NCBI GenBank assembly: GCA_945982465.1
Contig: CAMFSB010000031.1
Coordinates: 1-10,457, forward strand
Length of the DNA stretch: 10,457 nt
DNA from: an uncultured Faecalibacterium sp.
Lineage (GTDB): Bacteria; Bacillota; Clostridia; Oscillospirales; Ruminococcaceae
Direction: 5' to 3'
The stretch's first letter is position 1, and every line of letters starts with the position of its first letter. The position numbers and the translations under genes are program-made. Shown one piece after another: positions 5,188-10,457 of the stretch. Under the pieces are notes generated by a model, which did no database searches, was not told the origin of the DNA, and saw only the letters and a list, made by a program, of their open reading frames with translations.

Positions 5188-7729
5188 TGCAGCTGCCTCC
5201 TTGTGCGGCTTCGCGCAGTACGTTCCAGGTGGCGCGGTCCACCACGCCGTTGGGCGAAAGCCCGGCGTCGGCCTGCACCTGAGTGATAAAGCGCGTTTCT
5301 TCGGGGCCAAAGGTCCCGCCTTCGTCGGTAAATTCGTCGGGACAATACAGCTCGGCCAGCCGGTTCTGCCACTGCTGGATCTGCATCACATGGGCGCCGG
5401 CGCTCTGTTCGGCCGAGGCAAACTCGGGGTAATCGTTGGAGATCGTCAGCAGGTCGGTGGCCGGGGCGTTCGCCAGCAGCGCCAGGCTGAGTGCCTCGGC
5501 GGCAAACCAGGTGGCCTCGTTGACAACGCCGGTGGCCGGCAGCTCCAAAAGCTGCTGCAGGCTGCGCACCGAAAGGGCGGTGTTTTCGTCAAACACAGCG
5601 GTGACGCCAAAGCTCTGCACGGAATCAAAGTAGTAGGAGATGCGGTCGATCAGCGTGGTAAAATAGGCCACGTCCGCGCCGGTGGAGCCGATCGTCAGCG
5701 GCGTGCCGGGGTAGGGCCGCCGCGTGATGGTGATCACCGGGCCGGACAAGCGCAGCCTGGACGCCAGCGAATACAGGGCGTCCCAGGTGGCCTGGCCCAC
5801 GATGCCGTCCACCGTCAGCCCTGCAAAGCGCTGGAACGCCCGCACGGACGCCTCGGTGGCCGCGCCAAAGCTGCCGTCGATGGCTACGGCGGGAATGGCG
5901 CTTTCGTACGCTGACACCAGATACAGGTAGAACTGCAGCTCGCGCACTGCCGTGCCGGTGGAGCCTAGGCGCAGCGTGCCGGGGAAGTCGCCCGGCCGCA
6001 GCGAGGCGTCCAGCAGGTCGTTGGCGATGCCGTTGTACACCTCGTACAGCTTGTTCCAGGTCAGCTGGCCCACCACGCCGTCGGCGGTCAGGCCGAAATA
6101 ATTCTGGAAGCGGATCACCGCGTTGCGTGTGCCGGCGCCGAAAATGCCGTCTACCGACAGATCCAGCAGCGAGGAATAGGTGCTGCGGGCGATCTTGAGC
6201 CAGAACTGCACCAGCTTGACGTTGTTGCCGGTATCGCCCTGGCGCAGCGGCGTGCCCGGGTACTTGTTGGGCGTGCCGATGTCGCTTTGGACGCTCTGGT
6301 ACTGGGCATACACGGCGTCCCAGGTGGCCTGGCCCACGACGCCGTCCACCGTCAGCCCGAACCGCGTCTGGAACGCCCGCACGGCAGCCTCGGTGGCCGC
6401 CCCGAAGACGCCGTCCACGGTCACGCCGGGCAGGTCGGAATAATACTGCGCCAGTGTGCTCAGCCAGAACTGCAGCTGTTCCACGCTGCTGCCCGTCGAG
6501 CCGCGCCGCAGCGTCACGCCGCCCCAGGTGCCGTTGGAAAGCGTGCCCTCGGAGGTCTCGCCCTCGCTGGTCAGCTCGGCCAGGCGCTTAACGGAGACGT
6601 AGATGTAGCTGATCTTATACCAGGTCTGCCGGCCCACCACGCCGTCGGCGGTCAGGCTGAACTGCCGCTGGAAGCGTTTGACCGTTTCGGTCATGGCGGA
6701 GCCGAACACGCCGTCCACGGTCAGCATGCCAAAGGATGGGTAATCCTTGGTGATGCGGTTCAGCTGGCGCTGCAGCATGAACACGTTGGGACCGGAATCG
6801 CCCTGCCGCAGCGGGGTACCCGGGTAGCTCCGGGGGATGGACTGGATGTTTGTGGTGCGGATGATCTCGATGTCGTTGCCGTAATAGTTTTTCAAAATCT
6901 GCAGCGCGTTCATGCCCTGGTTGGCCAGCGTCACCGTGCCCCACTGCTTCAGCCCCGGGCAGGTAACGGTCTTGCCATCGCAGTATTCGGTGTAAAATGG
7001 GTTGACTGTGCCGACTTTGCGCACATAAGTGTTGAAGATATCGTCGGTCAGGCGCACCATCACGTCAAACACGGTGCGGCCATGCACATAATACTGGTCG
7101 TAGCTGGTGGAATTGGTGATGTTGTAGCTGTAGCCCTTGCTGGGGTACCATTCGGTGTAAATGCGGTTCAGCGCCAGGCTGATCTGGCAGTGGATGTTGG
7201 CGCGCAGGGCCTGTTCCGGCCAGGTGGGATAAACCTCGCTGGAAGCTACGTTGGCAATGTAATTGCGGAACGAGACCGTCACGTTCTGGGCCGAGGCCGC
7301 CGGCTTGCCCAGATGGACGGTGATGTTGGTGGGCACCACCACTTCGTTCAGCACGAAGGGGGTGACGATGCAGTCGTCGATGGGGGCGGGGCCGCTGCCG
7401 CCAGTGCCCGCAAACAGCGAGTGCACAGGGATCACCACCGGGTCGTAGGCCAGCGGCTGGATCTCGCCCTCGCTGGTGACCATTTCCAGCTGCGCCAGCG
7501 TTACCTGGCCGGAAAAGATCTGCACACCCTCGATCTCCACCGGGCGGTAGCCCACCTTGCGCGCAATGATCGAACAGGTGGAGTAGGGCAGCACCGTGGA
7601 ATTGTTTTCGTCCAGCGAGTAGCGGCAGTCGGGCGCGTCGATCCGGATATCGGGGGCGTTGCCCTCGTCATCGGTGATGATCGTCCGTTCAAAGTCACTT
7701 CCTGTCACCACCACGGTGACCTGCGGCAC
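5165..7729 (-). CDS. SleC/SpoIID-like peptidoglycan lytic protein with six tandem peptidoglycan-binding repeats
   Basis: An 854-residue protein. Residues 4-85 look like a transthyretin/Cna-B-type beta domain (TDDEGNAPDIRIDAP, KVGYRPVEIEGVQIFSG). Residues 131-292 match the SpoIID-like catalytic region of SleC-type cortex-lytic proteins: VVPTNITVHLG, NYIANVASSEVYPTWPE with the candidate catalytic Glu165, LNRIYTEWY, ITNSTSYDQ, YCDGKTVTCPGLKQWGT (Cys250, Cys257), and ILKNYYGNDIEI. SpoIID-like enzymes cut glycan strands; SleC acts on spore cortex. PG_binding_1 repeats lie at about 303-375, 404-473, 490-562, 583-652, 673-743 and 768-840, the last two degenerate. Clostridial SleC proteins are roughly half this length as I recall, so the repeat array is an expansion. 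No signal peptide or membrane segment is seen. The start is uncertain: GTG at 7729 is the only canonical start after an in-frame stop at 7793-7795 but has no ribosome site. The end overlaps the M15 gene. Whether the role is sporulation or vegetative wall turnover is inference. Confidence 0.85.
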   Translation of the reverse strand: MPQVTVVVTGSDFERTIITDDEGNAPDIRIDAPDCRYSLDENNSTVLPYSTCSIIARKVGYRPVEIEGVQIFSGQVTLAQLEMVTSEGEIQPLAYDPVVIPVHSLFAGTGGSGPAPIDDCIVTPFVLNEVVVPTNITVHLGKPAASAQNVTVSFRNYIANVASSEVYPTWPEQALRANIHCQISLALNRIYTEWYPSKGYSYNITNSTSYDQYYVHGRTVFDVMVRLTDDIFNTYVRKVGTVNPFYTEYCDGKTVTCPGLKQWGTVTLANQGMNALQILKNYYGNDIEIIRTTNIQSIPRSYPGTPLRQGDSGPNVFMLQRQLNRITKDYPSFGMLTVDGVFGSAMTETVKRFQRQFSLTADGVVGRQTWYKISYIYVSVKRLAELTSEGETSEGTLSNGTWGGVTLRRGSTGSSVEQLQFWLSTLAQYYSDLPGVTVDGVFGAATEAAVRAFQTRFGLTVDGVVGQATWDAVYAQYQSVQSDIGTPNKYPGTPLRQGDTGNNVKLVQFWLKIARSTYSSLLDLSVDGIFGAGTRNAVIRFQNYFGLTADGVVGQLTWNKLYEVYNGIANDLLDASLRPGDFPGTLRLGSTGTAVRELQFYLYLVSAYESAIPAVAIDGSFGAATEASVRAFQRFAGLTVDGIVGQATWDALYSLASRLRLSGPVITITRRPYPGTPLTIGSTGADVAYFTTLIDRISYYFDSVQSFGVTAVFDENTALSVRSLQQLLELPATGVVNEATWFAAEALSLALLANAPATDLLTISNDYPEFASAEQSAGAHVMQIQQWQNRLAELYCPDEFTDEGGTFGPEETRFITQVQADAGLSPNGVVDRATWNVLREAAQGGSCNGTCSGV
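5196..5202 (-). promoter_or_regulatory. Ribosome binding site of the M15 peptidase gene, inside the SleC-like gene
   Basis: AAGGAGG on the minus strand, 8 bases before the ATG at 5187. It lies within the last codons of the upstream gene, whose stop codon comes 20 bases after this start. It decides the start of the M15 gene and suggests coupling. Confidence 0.85.
5777..5821 (-). repeat. 45-base near-identical direct repeat, copy A (repeat 4)
   Basis: Differs at one base (a silent third-position change in the coding strand) from copy B at 6314-6358, 537 bases away. Both encode the TVDG-VVGQATWDA type end of a peptidoglycan-binding repeat. Confidence 0.85.
6314..6358 (-). repeat. 45-base near-identical direct repeat, copy B (repeat 2)
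   Basis: Partner of the copy at 5777-5821 with 44 of 45 bases equal. The flanking 50 bases are also similar (both contain TGGAACGCCCGCACGG and a GCCTCGGTGGCCGC run). Confidence 0.85.
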
Positions 7730-7803
7730 AGGGCCCGAAAGCCGTGCGCCAAAACTTTGTTTTTGTTGTATATAGATTTCTTTGGATTTTTCTCATTTAA
7801 TGA

Positions 7804-7833
7804 ATATATGGGGTCTTATCTTTAACCTATTCA
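7804..7833 (-). promoter_or_regulatory. Possible promoter of the SleC-like gene, resembling the sigma-G type
   Basis: On the minus strand TGAATA (7833-7828), a 17-base spacer and CATATAT (7810-7804). The B. subtilis sigma-G consensus is close to TGAATA, 17-18 bases, CATACTA, so the -35 matches fully and the -10 at its CATA part. No good housekeeping promoter for this gene is seen nearby. Predicted initiation is near 7797, about 68 bases before the GTG. AT-rich sequence raises the chance of a random match. Confidence 0.3.
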
Positions 7834-7846
7834 GTCGGCGGCGGGC

Positions 7847-7876
7847 TTGACACCGCCGCGCGGCGCGCGGTATATT
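7847..7876 (+). promoter_or_regulatory. Housekeeping-type promoter on the plus strand with no gene downstream
   Basis: TTGACA (7847-7852), an 18-base GC-only spacer, then TATATT (7871-7876). The -35 is perfect and the -10 has five of six consensus bases. It points right, toward the 3' end of a gene on the opposite strand, so its transcript would start near 7883 and run antisense to the sugar isomerase gene. The terminator just downstream lacks a T run in this direction. Confidence 0.5.
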
Positions 7877-7912
7877 GGTTTTGGCAGGCGGCGGCGCGCC
7901 CCGGCCCCGGGC

Positions 7913-7944
7913 AAAAAAATGCCGCGGGGCAAAGCCCCGCGGCA
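7913..7944 (-). terminator. Intrinsic terminator of the sugar isomerase/epimerase gene
   Basis: An 11-pair perfect stem (7920-7930 with 7934-7944) with an AAA loop, followed on the minus strand by seven T (7919-7913). On the plus strand the stem is followed by GAAAGACC, so it works in one direction only. The stretch 7730-7985 has no gene: it holds this terminator, the two candidate promoters above and a strongly AT-rich piece at about 7744-7830. Confidence 0.92.
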
Positions 7945-7985
7945 GAAAGACCGACGAACTACAGGCACAGCGGGCAGACCGGGCG

Positions 7986-8873
7986 TTACTCCGCCTTGGC
8001 GGCCGCATCGGCCAGCTGGCGCAGGTATTCCAGGTTCTGGGCCAGCTTATCACGGGTGGATTCCTCGTTGGAGAAGTCCTCAATGGATATGGTGCCGTCG
8101 TAACCCATTTTGGCCATGATCTCAAACAGGCGCTTCAGGTTGGCCATGCCCTTTTTCAGCGGCGTCCAGGTGCGCTTCCACTTGCAGGCGCCCAGCTCGT
8201 CCATGCCGTCCGGGGCCAGGATGCCGTTTTTGATGTGGATGTGCGCCAGATACGGGCCCAGCAGTTCAAAGCTCTTCTGGTATTCCTCAAAGCCTTCGTT
8301 GACCATGTTGCCCGGGTCAAAGATCAGGCCGTAGTGGGCGGGGTCCAGCCCTTCCAGCGCGCGGTAGGCGGCGCTGGGGCTGGCGATCATGGTGTCCATG
8401 TGGATCTCCAGCACCAGCTTCACATCGTTTTCGGCCAGGGCCGGCGCCAGTGCCAGCAGGTTTTTGCGCATGTCGGCAAACAGTTCCGGGTAGGGCTTTT
8501 CCGCCTTGGCAGGGTCGTAGGGCACCAGGCCCGCCCGCACCTGGTGGCAGCCGATGGACCTGGCGGCCCGCAGCACGGCCAGCAGGTTTTCGGTGTCGCT
8601 GAGGGGCAGGTAGGTGGTCAGGCCAAAGATCTCCAGCCCGGCGGCGTCGCACAGGCGCTTGGCGCGGGCCGCTTCGTTGGCGATGTCGCGCACTTCCAGC
8701 GTGCTTTTGTTGTACGCCCAGTAGCGGAACGCGAACGGCACATTGGCCGGTTCGCTGGCGGGCATTTCGGCCACGCGCCATTCCACACCGTCATAGCCCA
8801 GCTCTTTCAGCAGCGCCACCGACTGTTCCACGTCGTATTCCGGCATGCTGACCGAAAAAACACCAAATTTCAT
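7986..8873 (-). CDS. Sugar phosphate isomerase/epimerase, xylose-isomerase-like TIM barrel
   Basis: A 295-residue cytosolic protein of the AP endonuclease family 2/xylose isomerase-like group. These TIM barrels use a divalent metal to isomerise or epimerise sugars, inositols or related polyols. Metal-ligand candidates stand where the family has them: Glu156 in LVLEIHMD, Asp186 in LIFDPGN, His211 or His213 in AHIHIKN, and Glu265 in ISIEDF. The opening MKFGVFSVSMPEYDVEQSVALLKELGYDGVEW is the usual first strand and helix. The ATG at 8873 has AAGGAG 9 bases upstream, with an extended TGCTATAAT promoter about 65 bases before it. The substrate cannot be read from sequence; 3-epimerase or myo-inosose-type activity are options. 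It is divergent from a galactose mutarotase-like gene and shares its promoter region, suggesting a common sugar-use context. Confidence 0.87.
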   Translation of the reverse strand: MKFGVFSVSMPEYDVEQSVALLKELGYDGVEWRVAEMPASEPANVPFAFRYWAYNKSTLEVRDIANEAARAKRLCDAAGLEIFGLTTYLPLSDTENLLAVLRAARSIGCHQVRAGLVPYDPAKAEKPYPELFADMRKNLLALAPALAENDVKLVLEIHMDTMIASPSAAYRALEGLDPAHYGLIFDPGNMVNEGFEEYQKSFELLGPYLAHIHIKNGILAPDGMDELGACKWKRTWTPLKKGMANLKRLFEIMAKMGYDGTISIEDFSNEESTRDKLAQNLEYLRQLADAAAKAE

Positions 8874-8938
8874 ATAAATCGACTCCTTTTTCGTATAAAT
8901 TTCCCGTTTTGTGGGGCGAAATGCCCAATTCTGGTTTC

Positions 8939-8967
8939 ATTATAGCAAATGCGGGCCGGGATTACAA
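8939..8967 (-). promoter_or_regulatory. Promoter of the sugar isomerase/epimerase gene
   Basis: On the minus strand, TTGTAA (8967-8962), a 17-base spacer ending in TGC, and a perfect TATAAT (8944-8939). The TG before the hexamer makes it an extended -10. Initiation is predicted near 8932, a leader of about 60 bases. The core elements overlap those of the divergent promoter for 9002. Confidence 0.7.
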
Positions 8968-8968
8968 T
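8940..8968 (+). promoter_or_regulatory. Candidate promoter of the aldose 1-epimerase-like gene
   Basis: TTATAG (8940-8945), a 17-base spacer and TACAAT (8963-8968). The -10 has five of six consensus bases while the -35 is weak (three of six). Initiation is predicted near 8975, giving a leader of about 27 bases that contains AGGAG before the ATG. The -10 lies on the -35 of the opposite promoter, and the reverse. Confidence 0.5.
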
Positions 8969-9001
8969 GGCCCGTCAACATAGCAGCAAAAGGAGAGAAT
9001 C

Positions 9002-9883
9002 ATGATGCAGGCAACCATCCGCAACGAATTTCTGACCCTGACGGTCGATACCCACGGCGCCGAGCCGGCCAGCGTGAAAAACGCCGCCGGGCAGGAGATG
9101 CTCTGGCAGGCGGACCCCGCGGTGTGGCCGCGCCGCGCGCCGGTGCTGTTCCCCTGGACGGGCAAGCTGGTGGGCGGGGCATTCACCCACAACGGCAAGG
9201 CCTACCCCGGCGGGCAGCACGGCTTTGTCCGTGATCTGGAGCACACGCTGCTCAAGGCCGAGGGCAATACGCTGGTCATGGAGCTGCGCGCCGGCGAGCA
9301 GACGGCCCAGCGCTTCCCGTTCGACTTTACCTTTACCAGCACCTTTACGCTGGAGGGCAAAACCGTACACCACACGCTGACGGTGTGCAACAACGGCGCC
9401 GAACCCATGCCCTTTGGCATTGGCTACCACCCGGGCTTTGTGGTGCCGTTTGACGACGCCCACACTACCGAGGACTACGAGTTCCGCTTTGATACGACCG
9501 AAAGCCCGGTTATTCTGGACACCCACCCGGGCGGCCTGCTCAACGGCAAGTGCGGCTATGTGTGGAAAAACACCAGCGTCATCCCGCTGACGGACGAGCT
9601 GTTTGCCAACGACAGCTTCTGCATGGCGGGCCTGCGCTCGGCCACGCTGGGCATTTACGAAAAGGACACGGGCAAAAATGTGACCTGCAAGATCGCCGGC
9701 TATCCGTATACGCTGATCTGGAGCGCGCCTGCAAAGCCGGTGCGGTTTGTGTGCATCGAGCCGTGGCGCAGCCTGCCCGGCGCCGAGACCGACAGCCAGG
9801 AATGGGCCGACCGCGCCGCCGCCGCTGTGCTGGCCCCGGGCGAACGCTATTCCACCACCCTTTCCACCACCTTCGACCGCTGA
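9002..9883 (+). CDS. Aldose 1-epimerase family protein (LacX/galactose mutarotase-like)
   Basis: A 293-residue protein with the galactose mutarotase-like beta-sandwich pattern. Members interconvert alpha and beta anomers of aldoses or bind sugar phosphates. Conserved points are WPRRAPVLFPWTG (42-54), HGFVR (His73 to Arg77), GYHPGF (His143) and the late CIEPW (Glu253). In family terms His73 and His143 are sugar-binding or acid candidates and Glu253 the base. The EMLWQADPAVWPRRAPVLFP opening marks the LacX-like subgroup, whose exact substrate is often unknown. Two ATG codons lie at 9002 and 9005; AGGAG at 8991-8995 is 6 or 9 bases away, so either could be used. It is transcribed alone, divergent from the TIM-barrel sugar enzyme, and ends in front of a strong terminator shared with proS. 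Confidence 0.9.
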   Translation: MMQATIRNEFLTLTVDTHGAEPASVKNAAGQEMLWQADPAVWPRRAPVLFPWTGKLVGGAFTHNGKAYPGGQHGFVRDLEHTLLKAEGNTLVMELRAGEQTAQRFPFDFTFTSTFTLEGKTVHHTLTVCNNGAEPMPFGIGYHPGFVVPFDDAHTTEDYEFRFDTTESPVILDTHPGGLLNGKCGYVWKNTSVIPLTDELFANDSFCMAGLRSATLGIYEKDTGKNVTCKIAGYPYTLIWSAPAKPVRFVCIEPWRSLPGAETDSQEWADRAAAAVLAPGERYSTTLSTTFDR

Positions 9884-9954
9884 CCGGCCTGGGCCGAACA
9901 GACCGGCCGCCCGGTGTTTTACCGGCCCGGCAAGCGTGCCGCCGCAAAAAACAA

Positions 9955-9987
9955 GCCGCCGCCCCGTAGGGGGCGGCGGCGTTTTTT
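9955..9987. terminator. Bidirectional intrinsic terminator between the epimerase gene and proS
   Basis: An 11-pair perfect GC stem (9955-9965 with 9970-9980), GTAG loop, then G and six T on the plus strand. On the minus strand the stem is followed by TTGTTTTTTGC. It can stop both convergent transcripts. Confidence 0.92.
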
Positions 9988-10016
9988 GGTTGGCTGCTGT
10001 GGCTGCGCGGGCAGGC

Positions 10017-10457
10017 TTAATATGCGATGCCCCACACCACCATGCTCTGGGCGGGTCTGCCGCAGCAGGGGCACACATCCGAGATCTGCTCCTGCTCAAA
10101 GGGCATGCACCGGCTGGAAAGCCCGGCCTCTTCCTTCATTTTCAGCTCGCATTCCAGCGCGCCGCACCACATGGTTTTGATGTAGCCGGTCTTTTCGGCG
10201 GCCTGACGCTTCACCTCGTCAAAGCTGGCGGCGGCGCAGGTGCGGGCCTCGCGGTTTTTCAGCGCCCGGTCGTACAGATCGCGGGTCAGCTCGGCCAGCA
10301 AAGCGGGGATGCGGGTCTCCAGCTCGTCCAGGCTGCAGAAAATCTTTTCGCGGGTGTCGCGGCGCACCAGCACGCACTGGTTCTTTTCGATGTCCTTGGG
10401 GCCCAGTTCCAGGCGCAGCGGCACGCCGTTCATTTCCCACTGGCTGAACTTCCAGCC
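10017..10457 (-). CDS. proS: Prolyl-tRNA synthetase, C-terminal part (5' end outside window)
   Basis: The last 146 residues of a class II aminoacyl-tRNA synthetase that charges tRNA-Pro with proline. The opening GWKFSQWEMNGVPLRLELGP followed by KDIEKNQCVLVRRDTREK is the anticodon-binding domain signature of the archaeal/eukaryal-type ProS. The tail CMPFEQ, then CPCCGRPAQSMVVWGIAY to the stop, is the zinc-binding-like C-terminal domain of the same type, with Cys pairs and a final Tyr. Bacterial-type ProS has an editing insertion and lacks this tail. Many Clostridia carry the archaeal/eukaryal-type enzyme, which fits the suggested host. The frame is open to the window edge; the ATG at 10433 is internal. 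The gene ends 30 bases from a shared terminator. Confidence 0.95.
   Translation of the reverse strand, partial: GWKFSQWEMNGVPLRLELGPKDIEKNQCVLVRRDTREKIFCSLDELETRIPALLAELTRDLYDRALKNREARTCAAASFDEVKRQAAEKTGYIKTMWCGALECELKMKEEAGLSSRCMPFEQEQISDVCPCCGRPAQSMVVWGIAY

Larger units (their letters stand above)
5210..6823 (-). repeat. Array of six coding repeats for peptidoglycan-binding domains
   Basis: The array covers residues 303-840 of the SleC-like protein, with units of about 70 residues plus linkers. Repeats 1, 3 and 5 open with YPGTPL, while 2 and 4 open with TLR(R/L)GSTG, so the array appears to have grown by copying pairs. Repeats 2 and 4 share the closest sequence (TVDG(V/I)VGQATWDA(V/L)Y). 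Repeats 5 and 6 have lost much of the consensus. Confidence 0.8.

Noticed and set aside
6287..7825. Plus-strand open frame of 512 codons
   Set aside because: It is antisense to the SleC-like gene, rich in His, Gln, Ala and Gly, and has no ribosome site or family motif.
7875..8945. Plus-strand open frame of 356 codons, starting just after the orphan promoter
   Set aside because: Its position after the 7847-7876 promoter is tempting, but it mirrors the isomerase gene codon by codon and has no recognisable motif or ribosome site.
8975..10099. Minus-strand open frame of 374 codons across the aldose 1-epimerase gene
   Set aside because: It is a shadow of the epimerase gene and crosses the terminator at 9955-9987.
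1..10457. tRNA or rRNA genes, CRISPR array, insertion sequence, prophage genes
   Set aside because: I looked for cloverleaf ends, regular short repeats, terminal inverted repeats and transposase motifs and found none. The only long repeats are the binding-domain modules inside the SleC-like gene.

Overview
The window is a strongly GC-rich stretch of bacterial chromosome with ordinary, tightly packed genes and no mobile element, CRISPR array or RNA gene that I can recognise. Gene content points to a GC-rich member of the Clostridia, probably in the Oscillospiraceae (Faecalibacterium/Subdoligranulum/Gemmiger type). The reasons are a SleC-like cell-wall protein with an adjacent M15 peptidase, the archaeal/eukaryal-type prolyl-tRNA synthetase tail, strong purine-rich ribosome binding sites, and TATA-type -10 elements sitting in very GC-rich DNA. 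This assignment is inference from protein families, not from a marker gene.

Layout, left to right. Positions 2-256 (+) hold the end of a ZIP-family metal transporter. It converges on a minus-strand pair at 310-1761: an O6-methylguanine-DNA methyltransferase (ogt) and, upstream of it, the ADP-dependent NAD(P)H-hydrate dehydratase (nnrD). Divergent from nnrD runs a plus-strand series: a sirtuin deacylase (1918-2643), a GNAT-like protein (2730-3368) and a D-2-hydroxyacid dehydrogenase of the glycerate dehydrogenase type (3425-4387). A strong hairpin at 4395-4432 ends that series. On the minus strand, 7729 down to 4495, is a two-gene cell-wall unit. Its first gene encodes an 854-residue SleC/SpoIID-like protein with six tandem peptidoglycan-binding repeats. 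The second gene overlaps it by 23 bases and encodes an M15 D,D-carboxypeptidase-like enzyme carrying a seventh repeat. Next come two divergent sugar-related genes: a TIM-barrel sugar isomerase/epimerase (7986-8873, -) and a LacX-type aldose 1-epimerase relative (9002-9883, +). They share an overlapping divergent promoter. The window ends in the C-terminal part of prolyl-tRNA synthetase (10017-10457, -).

Working relations. nnrD (repair of hydrated NAD(P)H) and the sirtuin (NAD+-consuming) share one intergenic region, so they form a loose NAD theme. The SleC-like/M15 pair is the most interesting block: two predicted wall-active enzymes without visible signal peptides, translationally coupled, with a possible sporulation-type promoter in an AT-rich island upstream. 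Each of the three convergent gene junctions is served by one near-perfect hairpin flanked by A and T runs, so each can end transcription from both sides. I see no defence system, secondary-metabolite cluster or other clearly new system. The best leads are the wall-enzyme unit and its start region, an orphan plus-strand promoter at 7847-7876, the interlocked promoters at 8939-8968, and an altered GSGD motif in nnrD.
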